37,053 nt of DNA from JBGYPP01 sp041838515 (GTDB lineage: Bacteria > Bacillota > Clostridia > Lachnospirales > Lachnospiraceae). Numbering within the stretch: the first letter of the stretch is position 1; each line of letters starts with the position of its first letter. Positions 15,454 through 24,034 of this stretch are shown here, piece by piece. Made by a program: the position numbers and the translations under genes. The notes beneath the pieces were generated by a model, which ran no database searches, was not told the DNA's origin, and worked only from the letters and a program-made list of their open reading frames with translations. The stretch lies in assembly GCA_041838515.1 (NCBI GenBank), contig JBGYPP010000056.1, positions 1-37,053 of the forward strand, read 5' to 3'.

Positions 15454-16842
15454 ATGGAAAAGACCATGGAAAAAATCGTCGCTTTGGCCAAATCCCGGGG
15501 CTTTGTCTACCCCGGATCGGAGATCTATGGGGGGCTGGCCAACACCTGGGATTATGGCAATTTGGGCGTGGAGCTGAAGAATAATGTGAAAAAAGCCTGG
15601 TGGCAGAAATTTGTCACGGAAAATCCCTACAACGTGGGCGTGGACTGCGCCATTTTGATGAATCCCCAGACCTGGGTGGCCAGCGGGCATCTGGGCGGTT
15701 TTTCCGATCCTTTGATGGACTGCCGGGAATGTCATGAGCGTTTCCGCGCGGACAAGCTGATAGAGGATTATTTCGCCGGCCAGGGGCAGAGTCCGGAGGA
15801 GGGCATAGATGCCTGGAGCCATGAGAAGATGAAAGCCTTTGTGGATGAGAAGCAGATTGCCTGCCCCAGCTGCGGCAAGCGCAACTTTACGGATATACGC
15901 CAATTCAACCTGATGTTCAAGACTTTCCAGGGTGTGACGGAGGATGCCAAGAACACGGTGTATCTGCGCCCGGAAACGGCCCAGGGCATATTCGTCAACT
16001 TCAAAAATGTGCAGAGGACTTCCCGCAAGAAAGTGCCCTTTGGCATAGGCCAGATAGGCAAGTCTTTCCGCAATGAGATCACCCCGGGCAATTTCACTTT
16101 CCGTACCCGGGAATTCGAGCAGATGGAACTGGAGTTCTTCTGCGCCCCGGATACGGATTTGGAGTGGTTCGCCTATTGGAGGGCCTTTTGCATAGACTGG
16201 CTGAAGAAGCTGGGCCTCAAGGAGGAGGAACTGCGGGTGAGAGACCACTCCCCGGAGGAGCTGTCCTTCTATAGCAAGGCCACAACAGACATCGAATTCC
16301 TCTTCCCCTTTGGCTGGGGCGAACTCTGGGGCATAGCAGACAGGACGGATTACGATCTGAGCCAGCACCAGCAGGTGTCTGGGGAGGATATGTCCTATTT
16401 TGATGATGAGAAAAGGGAGAAGTACATACCCTATGTGGTGGAACCCTCTCTGGGCGCGGACAGGGTGGTGCTGGCATTCCTCTGCGCAGCCTATGACGAA
16501 GAGGAGTTGGAGGGCGGCGAAATGCGCACCGTCCTGCGCTTCCACCCTGCGCTGGCGCCGGTAAAAGTGGCCGTTTTGCCTTTGAGCAAGAAGCTGAGCC
16601 CGGCTGCCGAGGAGGTGTACGCCCGCCTCTCCAAGCGTTTTAACTGTGAATTTGATGACAGGGGCAATATAGGTAAGCGCTATAGGCGGCAGGATGAGAT
16701 AGGCACGCCCTTTTGCATCACCTACGACTTTGATTCTGCGCAGGACGGCAGCGTGACTGTACGCTTCCGTGACAGTATGGAGCAGGAGAGGGTGGCCATA
16801 GAGGAGCTGGAGGCCTATTTCTGGGAAAAATTGGATTTTTAG
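15454..16842 (+). CDS. glyS: Glycyl-tRNA synthetase, single-chain (dimeric type)
   Basis: Class II synthetase charging tRNA-Gly. 462 residues, the size of the single-polypeptide alpha2 enzyme of Bacillota, Actinobacteria, archaea and eukaryotes rather than the two-subunit GlyQ/GlyS. Motifs: zinc-type cysteine pairs CRECHERF and CPSCGKRNF; RPETAQGIFVNF; class II motif 2 GQIGKSFRNEITPGNFTFR; EFEQMELEFF; and motif 3 region PSLGADRVVLAFL. A C-terminal anticodon-binding domain begins near the segment PVKVAVLPLSKKL. SD AAAGGAGAG precedes ATG 15454. alaS starts 12 bases later, so the two synthetase genes are probably cotranscribed. No T-box was found in the 45-base leader. Confidence 0.97.
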   Translation: MEKTMEKIVALAKSRGFVYPGSEIYGGLANTWDYGNLGVELKNNVKKAWWQKFVTENPYNVGVDCAILMNPQTWVASGHLGGFSDPLMDCRECHERFRADKLIEDYFAGQGQSPEEGIDAWSHEKMKAFVDEKQIACPSCGKRNFTDIRQFNLMFKTFQGVTEDAKNTVYLRPETAQGIFVNFKNVQRTSRKKVPFGIGQIGKSFRNEITPGNFTFRTREFEQMELEFFCAPDTDLEWFAYWRAFCIDWLKKLGLKEEELRVRDHSPEELSFYSKATTDIEFLFPFGWGELWGIADRTDYDLSQHQQVSGEDMSYFDDEKREKYIPYVVEPSLGADRVVLAFLCAAYDEEELEGGEMRTVLRFHPALAPVKVAVLPLSKKLSPAAEEVYARLSKRFNCEFDDRGNIGKRYRRQDEIGTPFCITYDFDSAQDGSVTVRFRDSMEQERVAIEELEAYFWEKLDF

Positions 16843-16854
16843 GGGGTGTGAACC

Positions 16855-19512
16855 ATGCAATATAGGAGTGTAAATGAACTTCGCCGCCTTTTTTTGGACT
16901 TCTTTGCCCAAAAAGAGCATTTGGTGATGAATAGCTTTTCTCTGGTGCCGCATAATGATAACAGCCTGCTGTTGATCAACTCCGGCATGGCGCCCCTTAA
17001 GCCCTATTTCACCGGGCAGGAGATCCCTCCCAGGCGCAGGGTGGCCACCTGTCAAAAGTGCGTGCGCACAGGGGATATAGAGAATGTGGGCAAGACGGCC
17101 AGGCATCTGACCTTTTTTGAGATGCTGGGGAACTTTTCCTTTGGAGATTATTTTAAGAAAGAGGCCATAGCCTGGAGCTGGGAGTTCTTGACCCAGGATC
17201 TGGGTATGGATCCCGCCCGCCTATACCCCTCCATTTATTTTGAGGATGAGGAGGCCTTTGAGATCTGGACCAAGGACATAGGCGTGGCTCCGGAGCGCAT
17301 CACCCGCTTTTACAGGGATGAGAATGGCAAGTGCGACAATTTTTGGGAGCATGGCGCCGGCCCCTGCGGTCCCTGTTCTGAGATATACTATGACCGGGGG
17401 GAGGCCTATGGCTGCGACAAGCCCGACTGCAAGGTGGGATGCGACTGCGACCGGTATATGGAGGTTTGGAATAATGTCTTTACCCAGTACAATGGGGATG
17501 GACAGGGACATTATGAGGAGCTGGAACAGAAAAATATAGACACGGGCATGGGTCTGGAGCGGCTGGCCGTGGCCGTGCAGGATGTGGGCGGCGTATTTGA
17601 CATAGACAGCATGCGCGCCATCAGGGATAGGATATGCAGCCTTAGCGGGGCGTTCTACGGGAAGGATGCCAAGGCGGATATCTCCATACGTCTGATTACC
17701 GACCATATACGCTCGGCTACCTTCCTTGTCAGCGACGGCATACTGCCCTCTAATGAAGGACGGGGATATGTGCTGCGCAGGCTGATACGAAGGGCGGCGC
17801 GCCATGGCCGTATGCTGGGAGCCCGGGAGGGATTTTTGGCCAATCTGGCGCAGACGGTGATAGAGGGATTTGCTGACGGATATCCGGAGCTGGAGGAGAA
17901 ACGGGATTTTATCCTGCGGGTGCTGGGTCAGGAGGAGGAGAAATTCGCCAAGACCATAGACCAGGGACTGGCCATATTGGAGGAGATGGTGGAGGGACTG
18001 TCCGCCGCAGGCAGCCGGGTGCTGGATGGGGATTCCGTGTTCAAGCTCTATGACACCTATGGCTTTCCTGTGGATTTGACCACGGAGATTTTGGAGGAGA
18101 AGGGCCTTAGTATAGACGGGGAGGGTTTTGCCGCCGCCATGGAGCAGCAGCGCCGTCAGGCCCGCAGCGCCCGCAAGGCCACCAATTATATGGGAGCGGA
18201 GGCTACGGTCTATGAGCAGCTGGATCCCTCCTTACAATCGGAGTTTGTAGGATATGGAGCTATGTCCGGCCAGGGCCATATACTGGCTCTGACCACGGAG
18301 AGCCAGGTGGTAGAGGCTCTAGTGGATGGGGAGGGCGGCACGCTGATCGTGGATAAAAGCCATTTCTACCCCACCATGGGCGGCCAGTGCGCAGATAAGG
18401 GCCGGGTGCGTTCCAAGGGCGGAGAGTTCGCCGTAGAGGATACCATCAAGCTTGGCGGTGGCAAGATTGGCCTGGTGGGACGGGTGACCAAGGGCATGCT
18501 CTGCCGGGGAGAGGCGGTGGAGCAGTCTGTGGATGTGGACAGGAGGCTGGATATAGCCAAGAACCACAGCGCCACCCACCTGCTGCATAAGGCCTTAAAG
18601 CAGACCCTGGGTTCCCATGTGGAACAGGCTGGATCCATGGTAGATGCCGACAGGCTGCGCTTTGACTTTAGCCATTTTGGGGCCATGAGCCCCCAGGAAT
18701 TGGATATGGTGGAGTTGGCCGTCAACAGGGCCATAGCCGCCAACTGGCCTGTCATCACCAAAGAGATGGGGCTGGAGGAGGCCAAGGCAGCCGGCGCCAC
18801 TGCGCTCTTTGGGGAGAAGTACGGCCAGAGCGTGCGAGTGGTGTCCATGGGGGAGTATTCCATGGAGCTTTGCGGAGGCACCCATGTGCCCTCCACCGGC
18901 ATGATAGGCTGCTGCAAGATTGTGCAGGAGTCCGGTGTGGCTGCCGGCGTGCGCCGCATAGAGGCGGTTACCGGCCTGGGTGTTTTGGCGCATTATGCCT
19001 CCAGGGATGCTCTGCTGGAAAATATGGCCGCCCAGCTGAAAGCCCCGCTGGGACAGGCTGCGGACAAGCTGGCCAACCTGCTGAAAGAGAACAAACGTTT
19101 GCAATCTGAATTGGAGGCTTTGAAGAACAAGGCGGCCAAGGAGGCCTTGGGAGATGTGGAATCCCAGATATCCCAGGTGGCTGGCGTGCCTTACCTAGCC
19201 AAGGCCGTGGAGGGCGTAGAGGGAAATGCGCTGCGTGAGCTGGCGGATCAGATGAAGGAGAGGCTGGCCGGCGGCGTGATCGTATTGTTTGGCATACAGC
19301 AGGGCAAGGTGTCCATGGTGGCCATGGCTTCGGAGGAGGCCCAGGCCAAGGGGGCCCATGCGGGCAATCTGATTAAGGCGCTGGCGCCGCTGGTGGGCGG
19401 CGGAGGCGGAGGCCGGCCGGCCATGGCGCAGGCCGGGGGCAAGAATCCCCAGGGCGTGCCTGGGGCCTTGGATGCCGTGGGAGAACAGTTGGCCTTGCAG
19501 CTGCGGGCTTGA
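16855..19512 (+). CDS. alaS: Alanyl-tRNA synthetase
   Basis: Class II synthetase with editing domain, 885 residues. N-terminal catalytic core begins with SVNELRRLFLDFFAQKEH and includes RTGDIENVGKTARHLTFFEM and GMGLERLAVAVQ. The editing domain carries the zinc/hydrolysis motif HSATHLLHKAL and CGGTHV. The C-terminal region is a coiled stretch (LLKENKRLQSELEALKNKA) plus the C-Ala domain, ending in a Gly-rich tail with GGGGGGRPAMAQAGG. The SD before ATG 16855 is GGGGGTG. The last codons lie in a 24-bp sequence that is repeated just after the stop and supplies the next gene's SD. Confidence 0.98.
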   Translation: MQYRSVNELRRLFLDFFAQKEHLVMNSFSLVPHNDNSLLLINSGMAPLKPYFTGQEIPPRRRVATCQKCVRTGDIENVGKTARHLTFFEMLGNFSFGDYFKKEAIAWSWEFLTQDLGMDPARLYPSIYFEDEEAFEIWTKDIGVAPERITRFYRDENGKCDNFWEHGAGPCGPCSEIYYDRGEAYGCDKPDCKVGCDCDRYMEVWNNVFTQYNGDGQGHYEELEQKNIDTGMGLERLAVAVQDVGGVFDIDSMRAIRDRICSLSGAFYGKDAKADISIRLITDHIRSATFLVSDGILPSNEGRGYVLRRLIRRAARHGRMLGAREGFLANLAQTVIEGFADGYPELEEKRDFILRVLGQEEEKFAKTIDQGLAILEEMVEGLSAAGSRVLDGDSVFKLYDTYGFPVDLTTEILEEKGLSIDGEGFAAAMEQQRRQARSARKATNYMGAEATVYEQLDPSLQSEFVGYGAMSGQGHILALTTESQVVEALVDGEGGTLIVDKSHFYPTMGGQCADKGRVRSKGGEFAVEDTIKLGGGKIGLVGRVTKGMLCRGEAVEQSVDVDRRLDIAKNHSATHLLHKALKQTLGSHVEQAGSMVDADRLRFDFSHFGAMSPQELDMVELAVNRAIAANWPVITKEMGLEEAKAAGATALFGEKYGQSVRVVSMGEYSMELCGGTHVPSTGMIGCCKIVQESGVAAGVRRIEAVTGLGVLAHYASRDALLENMAAQLKAPLGQAADKLANLLKENKRLQSELEALKNKAAKEALGDVESQISQVAGVPYLAKAVEGVEGNALRELADQMKERLAGGVIVLFGIQQGKVSMVAMASEEAQAKGAHAGNLIKALAPLVGGGGGGRPAMAQAGGKNPQGVPGALDAVGEQLALQLRA

Positions 19513-19537
19513 TGCCGGCCATGGCGCAGGCCGGGGG
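19416..19537 (+). repeat. 24-bp exact direct repeat flanking the alaS stop
   Basis: Bases 19416-19439 and 19514-19537 are identical over 24 bases (beginning GCCGGCCATGGCG), spaced 98 bases apart. The first copy encodes PAMAQAG near the AlaS C-terminus. The second lies between the stop and the next gene and runs into its GGGAGGGG SD. Confidence 0.9.
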
Positions 19538-19545
19538 AGGGGGAT

Positions 19546-20358
19546 ATGCAGTATTCACAGTTGCCGGGCAAGGAATACCACATACAGTTGGGGCCGGAGG
19601 ATGTGGGCGCATATGGCATACTGCCGGGAGATCCCGGCCGCTGCCAGGCCATAGCCGCCTATCTGGACTCCCCCCGGCTGGTGGGGCATAATAGGGAATA
19701 TGTCAGTTATACGGGCCTGCTGGAGGGGGAGAGGGTGACTGTAACCTCCACCGGCATAGGCGGCCCTTCGGCGGCTATAGCCCTGGAGGAGCTGGCGCGC
19801 TGCGGATTAAAAACATTTGTTCGAGTTGGTACCTGCGGAGGCATTCAGACCCATGTACAGGGTGGGGATTTGGTCATAGCCTCCTCTGCCGTGCGCATGG
19901 AGGGTACCAGCCGGGAATATGCCCCCCTGGAGTATCCGGCCACGGCGGATTTTGGGCTGACCTGCCATCTGGCCCAGGGAGCTGCCAAGCTGGCCGCCCA
20001 GGCCAATGTGCGGGTCCATGTGGGCGTGGTGCAGTGCAAGGATTCCTTTTATGGGCAGCACAGTCCGGAGCGCATGCCGGTGTCTGGGGAGCTGCTGGCA
20101 AAGTGGGAGGCTTGGAAACGCCTGGGCGTGCTGGCCTCGGAGATGGAGTCTGCGGCTTTGTTTGTGGCAGGGGCAGCGCTGGGCCTTAGAGGAGCATCGG
20201 TGTTTTTGGTGGTGGCCAATCAGGAGAGGGCCCGTCTGGGCTTGGAAAATCCCTTGGTACACGATACGGATTTGGCTATACGCGCCGGCATAGAGGCGTT
20301 GCGGCTGGAGATACGTCAGGCAAAGGGTCTGGCCGGGGAGGCTGGCCATGGAGCGTAG
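19546..20358 (+). CDS. udp: Uridine phosphorylase-like nucleoside phosphorylase
   Basis: Cytosolic PNP_UDP_1 family enzyme, phosphorolysis of uridine to uracil and ribose-1-phosphate. 270 residues. The start region QLGPEDVGAYGILPGDPGRC is the phosphate-binding motif, followed by GPSAAIALEELARCG, FVRVGTCGGIQ, and the ribose/active-site EMESAALFV. The pattern favours uridine phosphorylase over purine phosphorylase, but specificity is inferred. SD GGGAGGGG precedes ATG 19546. Its stop overlaps the start of the cytidine deaminase gene by 11 bases; the pair makes a pyrimidine salvage route from cytidine via uridine to uracil. Confidence 0.88.
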   Translation: MQYSQLPGKEYHIQLGPEDVGAYGILPGDPGRCQAIAAYLDSPRLVGHNREYVSYTGLLEGERVTVTSTGIGGPSAAIALEELARCGLKTFVRVGTCGGIQTHVQGGDLVIASSAVRMEGTSREYAPLEYPATADFGLTCHLAQGAAKLAAQANVRVHVGVVQCKDSFYGQHSPERMPVSGELLAKWEAWKRLGVLASEMESAALFVAGAALGLRGASVFLVVANQERARLGLENPLVHDTDLAIRAGIEALRLEIRQAKGLAGEAGHGA

Positions 20359-20785
20359 ATCCGCCTTGTCAAGGGAGCAGGCAAAGCAGCTTTTGGCCCT
20401 GGCCAAGGAACAGCTGCCCATGGCGTATGCACCTTATTCCCAATTCTGGGTGGGGGCTGCGCTTTTGGCTGCCTCCGGCAGTATATACATGGGCTGCAAT
20501 ATAGAAAATGCAGCCTATACTCCAGGCAACTGCGCTGAGCGCACGGCCTTTTTCCAGGCGGTTAGCCGGGGAGAGAGGGAATTTGTGGCTATATGCGTGG
20601 TAGGAGGGCATCTGGGACATATACAGGGACTAACTCCTCCCTGCGGTGTGTGCCGCCAGGTGATGATGGAGTTTTGCTCCCCGGATTTTTTGATCCTGCT
20701 GTCTGGGGATGGGCAGCAGTGGTCCGAGCACAGGCTGGGGGATATGCTGCCTCTGGGCTTTGGTCCGGGCACTCTGCAACACTAG
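20348..20785 (+). CDS. cdd: Cytidine deaminase
   Basis: Zinc enzyme converting cytidine or deoxycytidine to uridine forms. 145 residues. Motifs: YAPYSQFWVGAALL, the NIENAAYTPGNCAERTA zinc/proton-shuttle segment (Cys and Glu), and PCGVCRQ with the other two zinc cysteines. It starts at ATG 20348 inside the end of the phosphorylase gene (translational coupling likely). A strong terminator begins 18 bases after its stop, closing the glyS-alaS-udp-cdd unit. Confidence 0.96.
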   Translation: MERRSALSREQAKQLLALAKEQLPMAYAPYSQFWVGAALLAASGSIYMGCNIENAAYTPGNCAERTAFFQAVSRGEREFVAICVVGGHLGHIQGLTPPCGVCRQVMMEFCSPDFLILLSGDGQQWSEHRLGDMLPLGFGPGTLQH

Positions 20786-20803
20786 GATATCCAAAGAAAT
20801 CTG

Positions 20804-20834
20804 CCTCTTGGATAGATGTCCAAGAGGTTTTTTT
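20804..20834 (+). terminator. Strong intrinsic terminator after cdd
   Basis: CCTCTTGGA (20804-20812) pairs perfectly with TCCAAGAGG (20819-20827) around TAGATG, followed by seven T. Confidence 0.95.
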
Positions 20835-20851
20835 CGTCGCTCTTGCCTGCC

Positions 20852-21102
20852 CCAAGGCCTTGGCAACTGGACCCATACTGCGCTGAAAAAGCAGCCCCTC
20901 CATCTTCCGTTCCAAGGCCTTGGCAACTGGATTCATACTGCACTGAAAAAGCAGCCCTCTCCATCCTCCCTTCCAAGGCCATGGCAACTGGACCCATACT
21001 GCACTGAAAAAGCAGCCCTCTCCATCTTCCGTTCCAAGGCCTTGGCAACTAGACCCATACTGTACTGAAAAAGCAGCCCTCTCCATCTTCCGTTCCAAGG
21101 CC
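20852..21102. repeat. 60/61-bp intergenic tandem repeat, 4 copies plus fragment
   Basis: Units begin at 20852, 20912, 20973 and 21034, with a fragment at 21095-21102. Each starts with CCAAGGCCTTGG (a 12-bp palindrome; CCAAGGCCATGG in unit 3) and contains CAACTGGACCCATACTG and CTGAAAAAGCAGCCC. Units differ by a few substitutions and one 1-base indel, so long ORFs through it change frame and are not credible genes. It fills most of the 479-base gap between cdd and feoA. Confidence 0.93.
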
Positions 21103-21203
21103 AGCCTGTCGGGAGGAGAGTCTTGATGGGCTTGGAAAAATCTATTGTAGCAGAAATAATAAAAAAAGATGCAATTATTTGTGGTATGTTCTTAAAAATC
21201 CCC

Positions 21204-21232
21204 TTGACAAAGAAAAAACGTTAGAGTACACT
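21204..21232 (+). promoter_or_regulatory. Promoter of the feo operon
   Basis: TTGACA (21204-21209), a 17-base spacer, TACACT (21227-21232). It lies 33 bases before feoA and overlaps a palindrome. Confidence 0.75.
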
Positions 21233-21235
21233 AAC
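21220..21235. promoter_or_regulatory. Candidate iron-repressor operator (DtxR-like palindrome)
   Basis: GTTAG (21220-21224), six bases AGTACA, CTAAC (21231-21235). The palindrome covers the -10 element of the feo promoter. TTAG...CTAA half-sites resemble DtxR/IdeR-type operators, and ferrous uptake genes are the usual targets. The regulator is inferred. Confidence 0.55.
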
Positions 21236-21264
21236 TTATGCTGTAAAGTGGAAAGGGGTGGAAT

Positions 21265-21477
21265 ATGCCTTTGTCTATGGTGGAGCCGGGCAAAACCATG
21301 ACCGTGATGCGCATAGGCGGAAAGCCGGAGGTCAAGCATTTCCTTGAAAATCTGGGATTTGTGCCGGATGCCAAGGTTTGTGTCGTGGCCAGTCTGGACG
21401 GCAATCTTATCGTGCATATCCGGGACGGCAGGGTGGCTATTAGCAAGGATATGGCCGGAAAAATTTTTGTGGCATAA
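21265..21477 (+). CDS. feoA: FeoA domain protein (first copy)
   Basis: A 70-residue SH3-like FeoA protein, an accessory to the FeoB ferrous iron transporter. The opening PLSMVEPGKTMTVMRIGG and the middle FLENLGFVPDAKVCVVAS follow the FeoA pattern, ending with KDMAGKIFVA. SD AAAGGGG precedes ATG 21265. A second FeoA follows 9 bases after the stop. Tandem feoA genes before feoB are frequent in Clostridia. The likely regulator acts at the palindrome in the promoter. Confidence 0.9.
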   Translation: MPLSMVEPGKTMTVMRIGGKPEVKHFLENLGFVPDAKVCVVASLDGNLIVHIRDGRVAISKDMAGKIFVA

Positions 21478-21486
21478 GGAGGAAGC

Positions 21487-21714
21487 ATGGAAACGTTGAA
21501 CAAAGTGGCTGTGGGCCGGACGGTGCAGGTGGTCAAACTCCACGGCGAGGGGCCGGTGCGCCGGCGTATGATGGACATGGGTTTGACCAAGGGTGTAGAG
21601 GTCTATGTGCGCAAGGTGGCGCCTCTGGGGGATCCCATAGAGGTTACAGTGCGGGGATATGAATTGTCCGTGCGCAAGGAGGATGCCGCCATGGTGGAGG
21701 TGGCTCCCAAGTAA
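21487..21714 (+). CDS. feoA: FeoA domain protein (second copy)
   Basis: A 75-residue FeoA protein. Clear FeoA features: LHGEGPVRRRMMDMGLTKG and a C-terminal VTVRGYELSVRKEDA strand pair. SD AAGGAGG precedes ATG 21487. It is more typical of the family than the first copy. A 142-base gap with two T-rich stretches but no clear terminator separates it from feoB, which is probably cotranscribed. Confidence 0.93.
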   Translation: METLNKVAVGRTVQVVKLHGEGPVRRRMMDMGLTKGVEVYVRKVAPLGDPIEVTVRGYELSVRKEDAAMVEVAPK

Positions 21715-21856
21715 ATCCTTTTTTTTGCAAGGCGGTTAGGATTGCCTTTGGAGGAGCTTTCCGGGAAGCAAATTTTTTTTTGGCAAGGTTAGCCATGACT
21801 TTTTGCCATGGGCCGCATAGATAGATATAGGGCTTATACCCCAGTGAGGAGCAGAG

Positions 21857-24034
21857 ATGAATATTGCATTAGCAGGCAACCCCAATAGTGGAAAAACCAC
21901 ATTATTCAACGCTTTGACAGGTTCCAACCAATTCGTGGGCAACTGGCCGGGCGTGACCGTGGAGAAAAAGGAGGGCAGGCTCAAGGGCCACAAGGATGTG
22001 GTTGTAGTGGATCTGCCCGGCATTTATTCCCTCTCCCCTTATACCCTGGAGGAGGTAGTTACCCGGGAATTTTTGCTGTTGGGAGAGGTGGACGTCATAC
22101 TCAATATCGTAGACGGCACCAATTTGGAGAGGAACCTCTATCTGACCAGCCAGCTGCTGGACATGGGCATACCCATGGTGCTGGCGGTGAATATGATGGA
22201 TCTGGTGGAGAAAAATGGTGACAAGCTGGATATAGGCCTATTGTCCAAGGCTCTGGGATGTCCCGTGGTGGAGATCTCGGCTCTAAAGGGCCGGGGCGTA
22301 ATGGATGCCGCCAAAAAGGCCATAGAGGAGGCGGGAAGAAAGGCGGCGCCCAGTCCTATGGTTTTGGATTCCCCTCTGGAGAAGCGTATACAGGAAGTGG
22401 AGGCTTTGATGGATCCTTCTTCCAAAAAGATAGGGCGTTTTCTGGCCATAAAGTATTTGGAGGGGGATGCCAAGATATTACAGGGCGCTTCTATAGATGC
22501 CAAGGCTCTCAGCCCTGTGGTGGAGGCCTTGGAGAAAGAGATGGACGATGATGTGGAGAGCATCATAGCCAACGCCCGCTACCAGGCCATTGCAAAAATG
22601 ATTCAGAAGGCTATTTCCCGCAGCCGCAAGCACAGCATGACGCTGTCTGACAAGATAGACCGGATCGTGACCAACCGTTTCCTGGCCCTGCCCATCTTTG
22701 CCGCTGTCATGGTGGCCGTCTACTATGTGGCGGTGACCACTGTGGGTACCTGGCTGACGGACTGGGCCAATGACGGCGTATTCGGAGAGGGTTTTAGCCT
22801 CTTTGGCATGGACATACCCGGCGTGCCCGTAGTCGTGGGCGGGTGGCTGGAGGCCGTAGGGGCCTCGGAGGCGGTAAGCGGCCTGGTGCTGGACGGCATA
22901 GTGGGCGGCGTGGGCGCCGTTCTGGGCTTTGTTCCGCAGATGTTGGTGCTGTTTGCCTTTTTGGCTTTTTTGGAGGGCTGCGGATATATGGCCAGGGTGG
23001 CCTTTATTATGGACAGGATATTCCGCCGCTTCGGCCTTTCCGGCAAATCCTTTATCCCCATGCTCATAGGCAGCGGCTGTTCCGTTCCGGCCATTATGGC
23101 CTCCCGTACCATAGAGAGCGACAGGGATAGAAAGATGACCATTATGACCACCAGCTTTATCCCCTGCGGAGCCAAGCTGCCGGTGATCGCATTGATCAGC
23201 GGCGCCCTCTTTGGCGAGGCCTGGTGGGTGGCGCCCAGCACGTATTTTATAGGCGTGGCTGCAGTGATCTGCTCCGGCATATTCCTCAAAAAAACTTCCC
23301 TGTTCGCCGGTGATGTGGCTCCCTTTGTCATGGAGCTGCCCGCTTACCATATGCCCACGCTGGGCAATGTGCTGCGCAGTATGTGGGAGAGGGGTTGGTC
23401 CTTTATAAAGAAGGCCGGATCCATCATCCTGCTCTCCAGCATAGTGGTGTGGTTCTTCTCCAGTTTTGGCGTGGTGGAAGGGCAGTTCCGCATGCTGGAG
23501 CCTCTGGAGATGGACTCCTCCATACTGGCGGCCATAGGCAATCTCTTCAGCTGGCTCTTTATTCCCCTGGGATTTGGGGATTGGAAATCTGCCGTGGCTG
23601 CTATTTTGGGATTGGTGGCCAAAGAGAATGTGGTCAGCACCTTTGGCATACTCTACGGCTTTGAGGAAGTGGCTGAGGACGGCGCGGAGATTTGGAACAA
23701 TCTTGCCCAGGCCATGACCCCGGTGGCTGCCTACAGCTTTTTGGTATTCAATCTGCTCTGTGCGCCCTGCTTTGCAGCCATGGGAGCCATTAAGAGGGAA
23801 ATGAATTCGGCCAAGTGGTTCTGGACGGCTGTGGGATATCAGACTGTATTGGCTTATCTGTCCAGCATAGCTGTGTATCAGATAGGCAGCTGGATTACTG
23901 GAGGCGTTTTCGGTTTTGGCACGGTTTTGGGATTTGCCGTTGTGGCCTTTATGCTATATCTGCTCTTTAGGCCGGCAGGCAGCGGAGCAGCCAAGCTGCG
24001 GCTGCGAGGAACGGCTGGTGCAATAGGTAAATAA
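21857..24034 (+). CDS. feoB: Ferrous iron transporter FeoB
   Basis: 725-residue inner-membrane Fe(II) transporter with an N-terminal GTPase. G1 is GNPNSGKTT (about residues 7-15), switch region NWPGVTVEKKEG, G3 DLPGIYSL and G4 NMMD. The membrane part has the two Gate motifs with GCSVPAIMASRT and FIPCGAKLPVI, the segment VAKENVVSTFG, and LLCAPCFAAMGAIKREM near the C-terminus. SD GAGGAG lies before ATG 21857. The last 68 bases overlap the end of a convergent minus-strand gene. Fe(II) uptake implies anoxic or low-oxygen life. Confidence 0.97.
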   Translation: MNIALAGNPNSGKTTLFNALTGSNQFVGNWPGVTVEKKEGRLKGHKDVVVVDLPGIYSLSPYTLEEVVTREFLLLGEVDVILNIVDGTNLERNLYLTSQLLDMGIPMVLAVNMMDLVEKNGDKLDIGLLSKALGCPVVEISALKGRGVMDAAKKAIEEAGRKAAPSPMVLDSPLEKRIQEVEALMDPSSKKIGRFLAIKYLEGDAKILQGASIDAKALSPVVEALEKEMDDDVESIIANARYQAIAKMIQKAISRSRKHSMTLSDKIDRIVTNRFLALPIFAAVMVAVYYVAVTTVGTWLTDWANDGVFGEGFSLFGMDIPGVPVVVGGWLEAVGASEAVSGLVLDGIVGGVGAVLGFVPQMLVLFAFLAFLEGCGYMARVAFIMDRIFRRFGLSGKSFIPMLIGSGCSVPAIMASRTIESDRDRKMTIMTTSFIPCGAKLPVIALISGALFGEAWWVAPSTYFIGVAAVICSGIFLKKTSLFAGDVAPFVMELPAYHMPTLGNVLRSMWERGWSFIKKAGSIILLSSIVVWFFSSFGVVEGQFRMLEPLEMDSSILAAIGNLFSWLFIPLGFGDWKSAVAAILGLVAKENVVSTFGILYGFEEVAEDGAEIWNNLAQAMTPVAAYSFLVFNLLCAPCFAAMGAIKREMNSAKWFWTAVGYQTVLAYLSSIAVYQIGSWITGGVFGFGTVLGFAVVAFMLYLLFRPAGSGAAKLRLRGTAGAIGK

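Noticed and set aside
20589..21098. Minus-strand and plus-strand ORFs across the 60/61-bp array
   Set aside because: The period is not a multiple of three, so the peptide changes frame between units; no SD or family similarity.
20852..21102. CRISPR array
   Set aside because: The whole 60/61-bp unit repeats without unique spacers, and no cas genes are present.
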